DNA from: Xiheimicrobium sp052034585
Lineage (GTDB): Bacteria; Myxococcota; Myxococcia; Myxococcales; Myxococcaceae
Reading direction: 5' to 3'
Length of the DNA stretch: 64,000 bases
NCBI GenBank assembly: GCA_052034585.1
Contig: JBPOIJ010000017.1
Location: 124,001-188,000, forward strand
Positions 46,845-54,841 of the stretch are shown piece by piece (positions within the stretch are counted from its first letter, which is position 1; each line of letters opens with the position of its first letter). The notes beneath the pieces are model-generated. The model worked only from the letters and a program-made list of their open reading frames with translations, had not been told where the DNA came from and did not search any database. Position numbers and translations under genes: made by a program.

Positions 46845-47500
46845 GGCGTGCCTCCGTCGACTGGCGCGACCAAGGCCTCTTCACGGAAGGTGCCGTTGCC
46901 GATGGGGCGTTCGACGCCTCCGCCCTTCCACACCGGCGCGTTGGGATCGTGGATGCCCGGGAGCGGCCCGGGATAGCCGACCGCCGGCCAGGTGAGCGGC
47001 GACTGGAAGTACGCGGCCGCGACGAGGCTCCGCAGCGCGGTGAAGCCGGTGCGCCGCAAGGTGATGCTGCTGGTGCGCCACTCGGCGAGGACCGCTTCCT
47101 GCTCGTCGGTCGACATCTTGGTGAAGGTCGAGGCGCGCCGGCCGAAGAGGAAGTTCGGGAGCGCGTTCTCGAGCAGCAGCAGGAGCTGCTTGGTCTCCTT
47201 GACCGCGGTGGGATCGAGCAGCGCGACGATGCGATCGGCGTTCTTCCCCACCTCGACGGCATCGACGCTCGGGTAGCCCTCGCGCTTCGGCAACATTCGC
47301 CAGGCGAGCGCCACCACCACCGCGTACTCGCGTGGCGACAGCTCCTTGAGCCCATCGCCGGGCAGCTCGACCTCGACGGACTTCCGGGTCGCGAGGAAGG
47401 CACTGCCGCCGATCGCCATCAAGGCGCCGCCGAGCAGCCCCTTCTTCAAGAAGCCGCGGCGAGTGGGTTTCGCGCCCGGAGGCGGGAGGTACATCTTCAT
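46841..47500 (-). CDS. Gluconate 2-dehydrogenase subunit 3-like protein, Tat-exported
   Basis: A 219-residue protein with a twin-arginine signal (TRRGFLKKGLLGGALMAIGG). The mature domain, with ELSPREYAVVVALAWRMLP, the RIVALLDP region, a WR-x-SS and YPGPLPGIHDP, matches the small subunit 3 of gluconate dehydrogenase-type complexes. It is coupled by ATGA overlap to the GMC oxidoreductase that follows. The Tat signal suggests the folded flavoprotein may be carried across with it (hitch-hiker export), since the GMC protein lacks its own leader. A cytochrome c subunit is not adjacent. Confidence 0.85.
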   Translation of the reverse strand: MKMYLPPPGAKPTRRGFLKKGLLGGALMAIGGSAFLATRKSVEVELPGDGLKELSPREYAVVVALAWRMLPKREGYPSVDAVEVGKNADRIVALLDPTAVKETKQLLLLLENALPNFLFGRRASTFTKMSTDEQEAVLAEWRTSSITLRRTGFTALRSLVAAAYFQSPLTWPAVGYPGPLPGIHDPNAPVWKGGGVERPIGNGTFREEALVAPVDGGTP

Positions 47501-47591
47501 GGGCGCGGCAGGTTATCTCAGACTGCCGAGCGGTCGCCGATTCCTCTACCCTTTTGGAACTCTCCCGCTGCCCCGGTGTCTGGAGCCCCTC

Positions 47592-49358
47592 GTGAACGCG
47601 CCCCGATCGACCGCCCTGGTGTCCTGCCTCCTCGCCGCCCGAAGTGCGAGCGCCTTCTGCGGCTTCTACGTCTCGGGTGGAGGCGCCGAGCTCTTCAACG
47701 ACGCCTCGATGGTCGTGCTGGTGCGCGACGGCACCCGCACCGTGCTCTCGATGCAGAACGACTACCGAGGCCCACCGGAGGACTTCGCGCTCGTGGTGCC
47801 GGTGCCCGTCGTCCTCGAGAAGGCGAATGTGCAGACGATTCCCCGCGAGGCCTTCAAGCGCATCGACGAGCTCACCTCGCCGCGGCTCGTCGAGCAGCCC
47901 CGATCGCCCTGCACGATGGGCATCGGCTCCCTGTCCTTTGCTGGCGGGGCGATGGGCGGAGTGAGGGGCTCGGGCGCCGGCCTGCCTCGCGATCTCGGGG
48001 TGAAGGTCGAGGCGAAGTTCGAGGTCGAGGAGTACGAGATCGTGATCCTCTCGGCGAAGTTCTCGCTCGGGCTCGAGATCTGGCTCGCCGAGAACAAGTT
48101 CAAGATCCCCAAGGGGGCTGCCGCCGCGCTCCAGCCGTACGTGCAAGCGGGGATGAAGTTCTTCGTCGCCAAGGTGAACGCGAAGAAGGCGAAGCTGGTC
48201 GACGGCCGCGCGGTGCTCTCGCCGCTGCGGTTCTTCTACGACAGTGAGCAGTTCTCGTTGCCGATCCGCCTCGGGCTGCTCAACAGCTCGGGCTCGCAGG
48301 ACCTCATCGTCCACGTCATCGCGAAGAGCCGGTACGAGCTCGCGAACGCGCCCAACGTGCTCGTCCCCACCAACGTCGACGTTCGAACCCGGGCGTCGGC
48401 GCAGTTCGGTGGCTTCTACAAGGAGCTCTTGAGCCGCACCTTCCAGAAGAACCCCAAGGCCGCGGTCACCGAGTTCGCCTGGGAAGGCGCGCTCCCGCCG
48501 CCACAGCAGATGGTCGGCGGAGGGATCTACGGCGTCACCTGCGACCCCTGTCCTCCACCGCACCCCGTCGACAACCCGCTCGCGCGCTACCTCGGGGTGG
48601 GGCTGCTCCCGAAGATCAAGACCGACGACGGCATCACCGCCTTCGTGCAGGGCGCGACCGTCACCCGGCTGCATCTGCGATACACGAAGGAGTCGGCGCC
48701 CGACGATCTCGTCTTCAAGGCGGTCGACCCGATCGCGGGAGGGACGCCCGAGATGAAGGAGCCCGGGCCTTCGACGCGAAACCGTTTCCAGGGCCGCTAC
48801 GTGATGTGGGTCGACGGCTGCGGCTCGGGCAGGGGCATGTTCGGAGCGCCCAACTCGCTCTCGGGCGGCGCGACCTCCACCGGCACCGAGCTCGTCGATC
48901 CATTCGAGCAGGTGCTCGTGAGCGATCTCCCCGAGCTCGGCGTGAAGGCCCAGCCGCTCTCGAAAGACGCCAAGCCCTTGCCGTACCTCGCCCCTGCGCC
49001 ACCGCCGATCGTTCAGCCAACGTTCGCCGCGAGTGGGCCGACTGGTCGCGTCACCGTGGCGAAGCTCGAAGGACCTGAGGCGTTCGCTCCGCAGGCGCGC
49101 AAGGTGCTCGAGCAGGCGAAGAACGCCCTGCGGTACTGCTACGAGCGCGTGCTCCGAATGAACCCGAACGTGTCGGGTGCGCTCACCATCGCGTTCACCG
49201 TGGCGCCCACCGGTGCGGTGTCGACGGCGTCTCTCGATGGCGCCGGAGTCGACCCCAGCCTCGATGCGTGCCTCGTCAGCCGCGTCCGCGCGCAGCACTT
49301 CCCTCAACCGGCCGAGCCCACCACGCTGCGAGTGCGCTTGAGCTTCGCAGCGCAGTGA
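47592..49358 (+). CDS. DUF2330 protein with C-terminal AgmX/PglI-type domain
   Basis: A 588-residue exported protein (GTG start 47592, GGAG six bases upstream; leader ALVSCLLAARSASAF). Residues about 25-400 are a DUF2330 domain (GGAELFNDASMVVLVRDG, FALVVPVPVVLEKANV, DLGVKVEAKFEVEEYEIVIL). The last 90 residues (ARKVLEQAKNALRYCYERVL, SGALTIAFTVAPTGAVSTAS, VSRVRAQHFPQP) match the TonB-like AgmX/PglI C-terminal domain of myxobacterial gliding and envelope proteins. The combination suggests a periplasmic or outer-membrane force or anchor protein; the role is inferred. Alone on its strand between the Tat gene and glgC. Confidence 0.8.
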   Translation: MNAPRSTALVSCLLAARSASAFCGFYVSGGGAELFNDASMVVLVRDGTRTVLSMQNDYRGPPEDFALVVPVPVVLEKANVQTIPREAFKRIDELTSPRLVEQPRSPCTMGIGSLSFAGGAMGGVRGSGAGLPRDLGVKVEAKFEVEEYEIVILSAKFSLGLEIWLAENKFKIPKGAAAALQPYVQAGMKFFVAKVNAKKAKLVDGRAVLSPLRFFYDSEQFSLPIRLGLLNSSGSQDLIVHVIAKSRYELANAPNVLVPTNVDVRTRASAQFGGFYKELLSRTFQKNPKAAVTEFAWEGALPPPQQMVGGGIYGVTCDPCPPPHPVDNPLARYLGVGLLPKIKTDDGITAFVQGATVTRLHLRYTKESAPDDLVFKAVDPIAGGTPEMKEPGPSTRNRFQGRYVMWVDGCGSGRGMFGAPNSLSGGATSTGTELVDPFEQVLVSDLPELGVKAQPLSKDAKPLPYLAPAPPPIVQPTFAASGPTGRVTVAKLEGPEAFAPQARKVLEQAKNALRYCYERVLRMNPNVSGALTIAFTVAPTGAVSTASLDGAGVDPSLDACLVSRVRAQHFPQPAEPTTLRVRLSFAAQ

Positions 49359-49416
49359 CCTTCGGCTGCGCCATCAAAAAACCTGAACGCGTCGGGCGCA
49401 GGTGTAGGCTCGGCTC

Positions 49417-50649
49417 ATGCTCGGTCGAACGATCGCGATGGTCCTCGCTGGCGGAGCAGGCACTCGCCTCGATCCGCTGACCCGTGAGCGCGCCAAGCCA
49501 GCGGTGCCCTTCGCTGGCCGCTACCGCATCATCGACTTCTGCTTGTCGAACTTCGTCAACTCCGGGGTCTACAAGCTGAAGGTGCTCACCCAGTACAAGT
49601 CCGATTCGCTCAACAACCACCTCTCGCGCGCCTGGCGAATGACCGCGTTCCTCGGCCACTACTGCGAGACGGTGCCGGCTCAGATGCGCACGGGCGGCGA
49701 CTGGTACAAGGGCAGCGCCGACGCGATCTACCAGAACCTCAACCTCATCACCGACGAGTCACCCGAGCACGTCTTCGTCTTCGGCGCCGACCACGTCTAC
49801 GTGATGGACGTGCGGCAGATGCTCGACTTCCACCTCGACCGGAAGGCCGACTGCACCGTCGCGGTGTTGCCGGTGCCCATCGAAGAGGGCGATCAGTTCG
49901 GAATCCTCGACGTCGACACCGACGGGCGGGTGAAGAACTTCATCGAGAAGCCGAAGAACCCACCTCCGATGCCCAACGACCCGACGCGCTGCCTGGCGTC
50001 GATGGGCAACTACGTCTTCCGCACCGACGCGCTGGTGAACGAGGTGACGAACGACTCGCGCGTGGAGGGGTCGGCGCACGACTTCGGCAAGTCGATCTTG
50101 TCGTTCATGCACCAGCGCTCGAACGTCTACGCCTACGACTTCTTCACCAACGTGGTGCCGGGCCAAGGGCAGCGCGAGCGGGGCTACTGGCGCGACGTGG
50201 GAACGCTCGATGCGTACTTCCAGTGCAACATGGATCTGGTGGGGGTCGAGCCGATCTTCAACCTCTACAACGCGGAGTGGCCCATCCACACCGCGAACAC
50301 CAACCTCCCGCCTGCGAAGTTCGTCTTCCACGATCAAGAGAAGAACCGCATCGGCCGCGCCACCGATTCGCTGGTGAGCGAGGGCTGCATCATCTCGGGC
50401 GGCTGGGTGAAGAAGTCGGTGCTGTCGCCGAGAGTGCGCGTCAACTCCTGGGCCGAGGTGAGCGACTCGATCTTGATGGAGGGCGTCGAGATCGGCCGCC
50501 ACGCGATCGTCAACCGGGCGATCATCGACAAGAACGTCACCATTCCTCCGGGCACGAAGATCGGCGTCGATCTCGAAGAGGACAAGAAGCGCTTCAGCCT
50601 GACCGAGTCGGGGCTGGTGGTGATCCCCAAGGGCGCGCGCGTCGGCTGA
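49417..50649 (+). CDS. glgC: Glucose-1-phosphate adenylyltransferase (ADP-glucose pyrophosphorylase)
   Basis: A 410-residue enzyme making ADP-glucose from ATP and glucose-1-phosphate, the first committed step of glycogen synthesis. Signatures: nucleotide loop AMVLAGGAGTRLDPLTRERAKPAVPF, FVFGADHVYVMD, FIEKPKNPP, GYWRDVGTLDAY, and a left-handed beta-helix C-terminus (DSILMEGVEIG). Length matches the family. ATG 49417 opens directly on the nucleotide loop. No other glycogen gene is adjacent; the next gene, two bases downstream, is an unrelated membrane protein. Confidence 0.97.
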   Translation: MLGRTIAMVLAGGAGTRLDPLTRERAKPAVPFAGRYRIIDFCLSNFVNSGVYKLKVLTQYKSDSLNNHLSRAWRMTAFLGHYCETVPAQMRTGGDWYKGSADAIYQNLNLITDESPEHVFVFGADHVYVMDVRQMLDFHLDRKADCTVAVLPVPIEEGDQFGILDVDTDGRVKNFIEKPKNPPPMPNDPTRCLASMGNYVFRTDALVNEVTNDSRVEGSAHDFGKSILSFMHQRSNVYAYDFFTNVVPGQGQRERGYWRDVGTLDAYFQCNMDLVGVEPIFNLYNAEWPIHTANTNLPPAKFVFHDQEKNRIGRATDSLVSEGCIISGGWVKKSVLSPRVRVNSWAEVSDSILMEGVEIGRHAIVNRAIIDKNVTIPPGTKIGVDLEEDKKRFSLTESGLVVIPKGARVG

Positions 50650-50651
50650 TC

Positions 50652-51521
50652 ATGATGCTCGGCCTCCTCACCGTGCTGCTCGCCGGTGGGCTCGAGGTGC
50701 GTTGGACGGCGCCGCCGACGTGCGAGCGGCCCGACCTGAGCCTCCTCACCTCGGAGAACGGACGCGCGGAGGTGACGATCACCACCCCCTCGGCCGCGAC
50801 CTGGGTGCTCGACCTCGCCTTCGTCGAGCCCTTCCAGGCGACGCGACACCTCGAGCTCGGCTCGTGCACCGATGCGCGACGCGCTGCCCGGGCGCTGCTG
50901 CTCCTGGGTCTCAAGGGCGCCGAGGCGTTCCGAGACGAGCCGCCACCGTCTCCACCTCCGCTCACCGCGAGCGAGCCGGTGCCAGCGCCCTCGCCGCCTC
51001 CGTCTTCTCTGCACGTCACGCTCCGGGCAGGAGCGCTCGGCGATGCGTTCGCCGCTCCGGCCGTCACCCCGCGCTTCCTCGTGGCAGCCGCCGTCTCGAT
51101 CGCGAGCTTCGAGGGTGAACTGGCGGTGCGCGCAGGCCTGCCGGCGACGTTTCCCGGAGGCCCCATCGACGGCGCGGCGATCTCGGTCTGGCCGACCCTC
51201 GGCGCCGAGGTGGCTGCGTGCCTCGTGCTCTCTCCGGGGCGCCTCGTCCGGCCGGCCGCCTGCGGGACGGTGCTCGCCGAATGGTGGCAGCTCCGCGGGC
51301 TCGGGGTGAGCGACCCGCTGGGAGGCTCGGCGACGCTCCTCGGCGCGGGAGGCCAGCTCAAGGCGGTGATCGCCCTTGGCGACCTCCTCGAACTCGTTCC
51401 TTTCCTCAACGCTCGCGCGCACTTGCGACGCCCTTCGGCGCGGTTCGCCGGAGTCTCCGCCCTCGACGCGGGCGCCCTCTCGCTCGAAGCCGGCCTCGCG
51501 GTGGGCCTGCGGGTGAAGTAG
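50652..51521 (+). CDS. Predicted outer-membrane or secreted protein, unknown function
   Basis: A 289-residue protein two bases after glgC (two in-frame ATG, 50652 and 50655). A short leader (MMLGLLTVLLAGGLEVRW) and a small N-terminal domain with a Cys (PPTCERPDLS) come first. A Pro/Ser-rich linker (about 105-125) follows, then a hydrophobic beta-rich C-terminal part (LHVTLRAGALGDAFAAPAVT, VWPTLGAEVAACLVLSPGR, LEAGLAVGLRVK) that looks like a small barrel. Role unknown. It may share the glgC promoter by position only. Confidence 0.65.
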   Translation: MMLGLLTVLLAGGLEVRWTAPPTCERPDLSLLTSENGRAEVTITTPSAATWVLDLAFVEPFQATRHLELGSCTDARRAARALLLLGLKGAEAFRDEPPPSPPPLTASEPVPAPSPPPSSLHVTLRAGALGDAFAAPAVTPRFLVAAAVSIASFEGELAVRAGLPATFPGGPIDGAAISVWPTLGAEVAACLVLSPGRLVRPAACGTVLAEWWQLRGLGVSDPLGGSATLLGAGGQLKAVIALGDLLELVPFLNARAHLRRPSARFAGVSALDAGALSLEAGLAVGLRVK

Positions 51522-51559
51522 CGCAACGGATTTTGCCGGCCCCGGCCACAGAGCCCGAC

Positions 51560-52870
51560 ATGAACCGATTCTGGGTGTTCGCTGCGGTGTTGGTCGGCTG
51601 TTTCGAGCCGGTCGAGGTGGGCTCGCACGACGCGGGACAAGACGGCGGCACCAACGCCTGCACCGTCGGGCAGGATCAGACCTGCAACGAGCTGACGACG
51701 ATGAGCGCGCTCGCCGGGACCTGCACGACCAACGGCTGCGGCTGCAACAGCGGCTTCGAGAAGGGCCCGAGCGGCAGGTGTCGTCCCATCGGCAGCTGCC
51801 CCACCGCTCCGCAGCAACCCGGTGGAAGCTGCTCCGCGAACGGGCTCGTCTGCGCCTATGGCTACGCCCCCATCGAGTGCGGCGGTCGCACGGTTCGCTG
51901 CCAGGGCTCGGTATGGGTCGAGGTCGAGCACGCCGATCCCCAGCTGTCGTGCCACGCCGACGGAGGCTCGGACGCCGGCACCTGTCCAACCACGGCACCG
52001 ACCTGCCTGATGGGAACGGTCGGCGGGCTGTGTGGCGATGCGGTCGCGGTCCCCAACTGCACCAACGGCGCCTGGCACTGCCCAGCGGGAACCATCGAGT
52101 CGACCCAGTGCGCGTGCGTTGGAAGCCGGCCGGGCTGCACCTGCACCGCGAGCGGGTGGATGTGCGCGGACGCCGGGAGTGTCTGCTCACGCACCGGGCT
52201 CGACCAGGCCTGCAACGAACTCCAGGTGATGGCCTCCTTCGCCGGCACCTGCTCGAACGGCCGCTGCGTCTGCAACACCGGCTTCGAGCCATCGCCGAGT
52301 GGTCGCTGTCAACCGCTCGGCGCCATCTGCACCGACCGCGTCGCGACCTCGTGCAACGACAGCCCCACCGACCCCTCGACGGTGAACACCTGCATCATCG
52401 GCCACTGCCTGTGCGGCGCTGGCTACGAGCTCAGCCCGACGACCGGAAAATGCTCGGCGCTCCAGACTCCGACCGGCTGCACCGTCGGCATGGATCAGAC
52501 CTGCAACGCGAACCCGCTGATCTCGGCGCTCACCGGCGTCTGCGTGGGGGGATCGTGCCAATGCCAGACCGGCTTCGTCCTCAACAGCGGCGGCAAGTGC
52601 ACGGCCAGCTCGCTGGGCTACTGCATCGTCACCACCTCGCCCGGAACCTGCACGCTGCAAGGGCTCGACGGCGGGGTGACGAGCGGTGGAATGTGCGGGA
52701 ACCAGGCCATCAGCGCCGGCTGCAGCTGCGAACCGGGGACGCCGCCAGTACCTCGCTGCTTCGGCGCCTGTCCGCCCACCGTCGGCCGAACGTGCATCAC
52801 GACGAACTGCGGCTCGGTGAGTTGCCAACCGCCGCTGCGGTGCACGGCTTTGAACACCTGCGCGTTCTGA
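51560..52870 (+). CDS. Lipoprotein with repeated EGF-like Cys modules
   Basis: A 436-residue lipoprotein (lipobox AVLVGC) with Cys modules repeated at least four times: CTVGQDQTCNELTTMSALAG, CSRTGLDQACNELQVMASFA, CTDRVATSCNDSPTDPST, CTVGMDQTCNANPLIS. Each is followed by a CxCxxGF/Y-type EGF tail (CGCNSGFEKGPSGRC, CVCNTGFEPSPSGRC, CLCGAGYELSPTTGKC, CQCQTGFVLNSGGKC). A different Cys-rich block lies between modules one and two. ATG 51560. It is likely an adhesive or signalling surface protein. The next gene, an ECF sigma, follows five bases later. Confidence 0.82.
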   Translation: MNRFWVFAAVLVGCFEPVEVGSHDAGQDGGTNACTVGQDQTCNELTTMSALAGTCTTNGCGCNSGFEKGPSGRCRPIGSCPTAPQQPGGSCSANGLVCAYGYAPIECGGRTVRCQGSVWVEVEHADPQLSCHADGGSDAGTCPTTAPTCLMGTVGGLCGDAVAVPNCTNGAWHCPAGTIESTQCACVGSRPGCTCTASGWMCADAGSVCSRTGLDQACNELQVMASFAGTCSNGRCVCNTGFEPSPSGRCQPLGAICTDRVATSCNDSPTDPSTVNTCIIGHCLCGAGYELSPTTGKCSALQTPTGCTVGMDQTCNANPLISALTGVCVGGSCQCQTGFVLNSGGKCTASSLGYCIVTTSPGTCTLQGLDGGVTSGGMCGNQAISAGCSCEPGTPPVPRCFGACPPTVGRTCITTNCGSVSCQPPLRCTALNTCAF

Positions 52871-52875
52871 GCCTC

Positions 52876-53439
52876 GTGTCTCCGACGGTCGCCGCTCAGA
52901 ATCTGCTAGGCGCTGCGACCACGCTCGTGGCCCTGCCTGACTTCGACACGCTCTACCATTCCAACGTCGAGGCGGTCTGGCGCTTCCTCGAGCGCCTCGG
53001 CGTGCCGACGCGTCACCTCGAAGACGCCACCCAAGACACGTTCCTCGTCGCTCACCGTCAGCTGGCCGGGTTTCGCGGCGAAGCGACGTTGCGCACCTGG
53101 CTTCACGCGATCGCGATCAAAGTGGCGAAGGACTATCGGCGGCGTGAACGACGCAAGGGTGGCTGGGAAGAGCTGACCGTCACCACGCCCGATCCGCGGA
53201 GCGATCCGCACGACTCGGCCTCTCGCCGAGAGGAGCTCGACCTCGTGCTCGGCCTGCTGGAGCAGCTCGAGGAGCAGCAGCGAACGGTCTTCGTACTCGT
53301 CGAGTTCGAGGGCTTCACCTCGCCGGAGGTCGCCGAGCTGACCCAGACCAACGTCAATACGGTGTCGACGCGGCTACGCGCGGCCCGGCACCGGTTCAAC
53401 GAGCTCGCCGAGGCGGCGAGCGTGAGAGGAGTCGCCTGA
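52876..53439 (+). CDS. ECF-type RNA polymerase sigma factor
   Basis: A 187-residue sigma factor. Region 2: DFDTLYHSNVEAVWRFLERL, LEDATQDTFLVAHRQL, RTWLHAIAIKVAKDYRR. Region 4: LEEQQRTVFVLVEFEGFTSPEV, TQTNVNTVSTRLRAAR. It is close in sequence to the sigma factor at 8733-9290. GTG 52876 or GTG 52927 could be the start; both lie before region 2 and neither has a good ribosome binding site. TGATG overlap couples it to the membrane protein downstream. It may be cotranscribed with the EGF-like lipoprotein. Confidence 0.86.
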   Translation: MSPTVAAQNLLGAATTLVALPDFDTLYHSNVEAVWRFLERLGVPTRHLEDATQDTFLVAHRQLAGFRGEATLRTWLHAIAIKVAKDYRRRERRKGGWEELTVTTPDPRSDPHDSASRREELDLVLGLLEQLEEQQRTVFVLVEFEGFTSPEVAELTQTNVNTVSTRLRAARHRFNELAEAASVRGVA

Positions 53440-54227
53440 TGCACTCACAGACTTCGAGTGACGGGCTGTCTCCGCGCGCCCGGGCGTTGATCGACGGCGC
53501 CAAAGGACAAGGTGGCCCGACGACGGCTCAACGCACGGCGCTCACGGCGGCGGTCATGACGTCGACCGCGAGCACCGCGGCTGGGCTCGCGAGTGCTGCG
53601 AGCAGCGCGTCGGTGGCGAAGCTGGTGATCGCCGGGGTGGTGGCGACGGTGGTCGGCGCCTCGGGCACTGCGGCGATCCTCGAGCTCCGACGGCCGGCGC
53701 CGATTCTGCCGAGCGCCCCGGTTCGGCAGGTGGAGCCCCCGCGCCTCGTCACTCCGAGCGCGCCCCGACCGCCTCCGGAGCCCGTGGCCGAACCTCCAGC
53801 GCTCACCGTCGCGCCCACGCCGTCTCCACGGATGGAGATCGCTCCGCCGACCCGACCAGCCGCCCAACCCCTTCCGACCGCCAGCGAAGCGCCCACCCCG
53901 ACGCCGGAGATCGCGCCCGCCGAAGTTCCGCCCTCACGCACCCGAGGCACCTCGTCGGACTCTTCGGCGGCCGAGGTCACCGCGCTCGCCGACGCGCTCG
54001 AGGCCCTGGAGGCCGGAGATGCCCAGGCGGCGCTCGACACCGCACGCACTGCGCGCCGAGCCTTCCCGACGGGCGTGCTCCGACCCGAGCTGTTGGTGAT
54101 CGAGATCGAGGCGCTCTGCAAGCTCGATCGGCCGACCGAGGCGAAGGCCGTCGCCGACGCGATGACCTCTTCGGAGCGAACGCCGCTGGTGATCGAGAAG
54201 CTCCGGCGCTCCTGCGTCGGTCACTGA
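53439..54227 (+). CDS. Sigma-associated membrane protein, candidate anti-sigma factor
   Basis: A 262-residue protein coupled to the ECF gene by a TGATG junction. The N-terminal LSPRARALIDGAKG segment is the mark of a myxobacterial family that follows ECF genes. Then comes one membrane span (about 58-80; KLVIAGVVATVVGASGTAAIL), a Pro/Ala-rich stretch (85-170) and a C-terminal helical TPR-like part (EVTALADALEALEAGDAQAA). No zinc motif. Anti-sigma function is inferred from position and topology. Its end overlaps the convergent gene by seven bases. Confidence 0.72.
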   Translation: MHSQTSSDGLSPRARALIDGAKGQGGPTTAQRTALTAAVMTSTASTAAGLASAASSASVAKLVIAGVVATVVGASGTAAILELRRPAPILPSAPVRQVEPPRLVTPSAPRPPPEPVAEPPALTVAPTPSPRMEIAPPTRPAAQPLPTASEAPTPTPEIAPAEVPPSRTRGTSSDSSAAEVTALADALEALEAGDAQAALDTARTARRAFPTGVLRPELLVIEIEALCKLDRPTEAKAVADAMTSSERTPLVIEKLRRSCVGH

Positions 54228-54766
54228 GCGCGGCGGTATCGGAACTCGGCGCCTTCTTCGTCGAGGACCAACCAGGTGAGCTGACCCTCGCGCTCGATCC
54301 GATACGGCGCCTTGATCGTGCGCGGCTTCGAGGCGCCTTCCTTCACTTCCCCGCTGCAGATGCGTGAGCGCAGGGTGCCCTCGGCGAGCTCGATCGTCAG
54401 GGTGTTTCCATCGACCGACCAGGAGCAGCCGTCGTCGCCGGTGTAGGTGAAGATGAAGCTCGTGCAGGCGATGCCGGTGGACACCTGCATCATCGCCGCC
54501 TGAACGCAGCGCCCGTCGTCGCGGAGGTCGTAGCTCTGGCCTTGCCCGCTCGGTGGGGCGAACTCACCGGTCAGCACGCTGCGGTACTCCACCATGCTGA
54601 CCGAGCCGTACATCCACTGGCCGACCAGCGGCGCCGGACCACCCGAGCCACGGGTTGGGCCATCCGCGCCGGCCAGCCCCAACACCATCACCGCCAACGT
54701 CGAGCCTCCGCAGCACAGCACGAGCCCGCCGGCGACCGCGAGGAGGACGAGGGTGCTCTTCTTCAT
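54221..54766 (-). CDS. Membrane-anchored small protein, unknown function
   Basis: A 181-residue protein with an N-terminal anchor (KKSTLVLLAVAGGLVLCCGGSTLAVMVL) and a short Gly/Pro linker. A beta domain follows (YDLRDDGRCVQAAMM, FIFTYTGDDGCSWSVDGN, TLTIELAEG, REGQLTWLVLDEEGAEFRYRR) that resembles small lipocalin-like folds. Start ATG 54766. It converges with, and overlaps, the sigma-associated gene, and is divergent from the mannosyltransferase gene. Confidence 0.66.
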   Translation of the reverse strand: MKKSTLVLLAVAGGLVLCCGGSTLAVMVLGLAGADGPTRGSGGPAPLVGQWMYGSVSMVEYRSVLTGEFAPPSGQGQSYDLRDDGRCVQAAMMQVSTGIACTSFIFTYTGDDGCSWSVDGNTLTIELAEGTLRSRICSGEVKEGASKPRTIKAPYRIEREGQLTWLVLDEEGAEFRYRRAQ

Positions 54767-54807
54767 GCGTTCGAGCTGAGCGCCTCTGACGCTCACGCAC
54801 AATGGGC

Positions 54808-54835
54808 TTGGGCGCGCACGCTTTGGATCTAGAAG
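54808..54835 (+). promoter_or_regulatory. Candidate promoter for the glycosyltransferase pair
   Basis: TTGGGC (54808-54813), 16-base spacer, TAGAAG (54830-54835). The transcript would begin at or near the GTG start 54842. The GAAGGG in the -10 region is too close to serve as ribosome binding site. Confidence 0.35.
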
Positions 54836-54841
54836 GGCCCC

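Noticed and set aside
46881..49307. 808-residue open frame on the minus strand through the DUF2330 gene
   Set aside because: Covers certain genes on the other strand and in another frame, and is full of Arg/Glu/Gly/His runs typical of G+C-rich shadow frames.
52903..54121. Minus-strand frames across the fourth sigma operon
   Set aside because: Sigma regions 2 and 4 and the coupled membrane protein are clear on the plus strand; the opposite frames have no domains.
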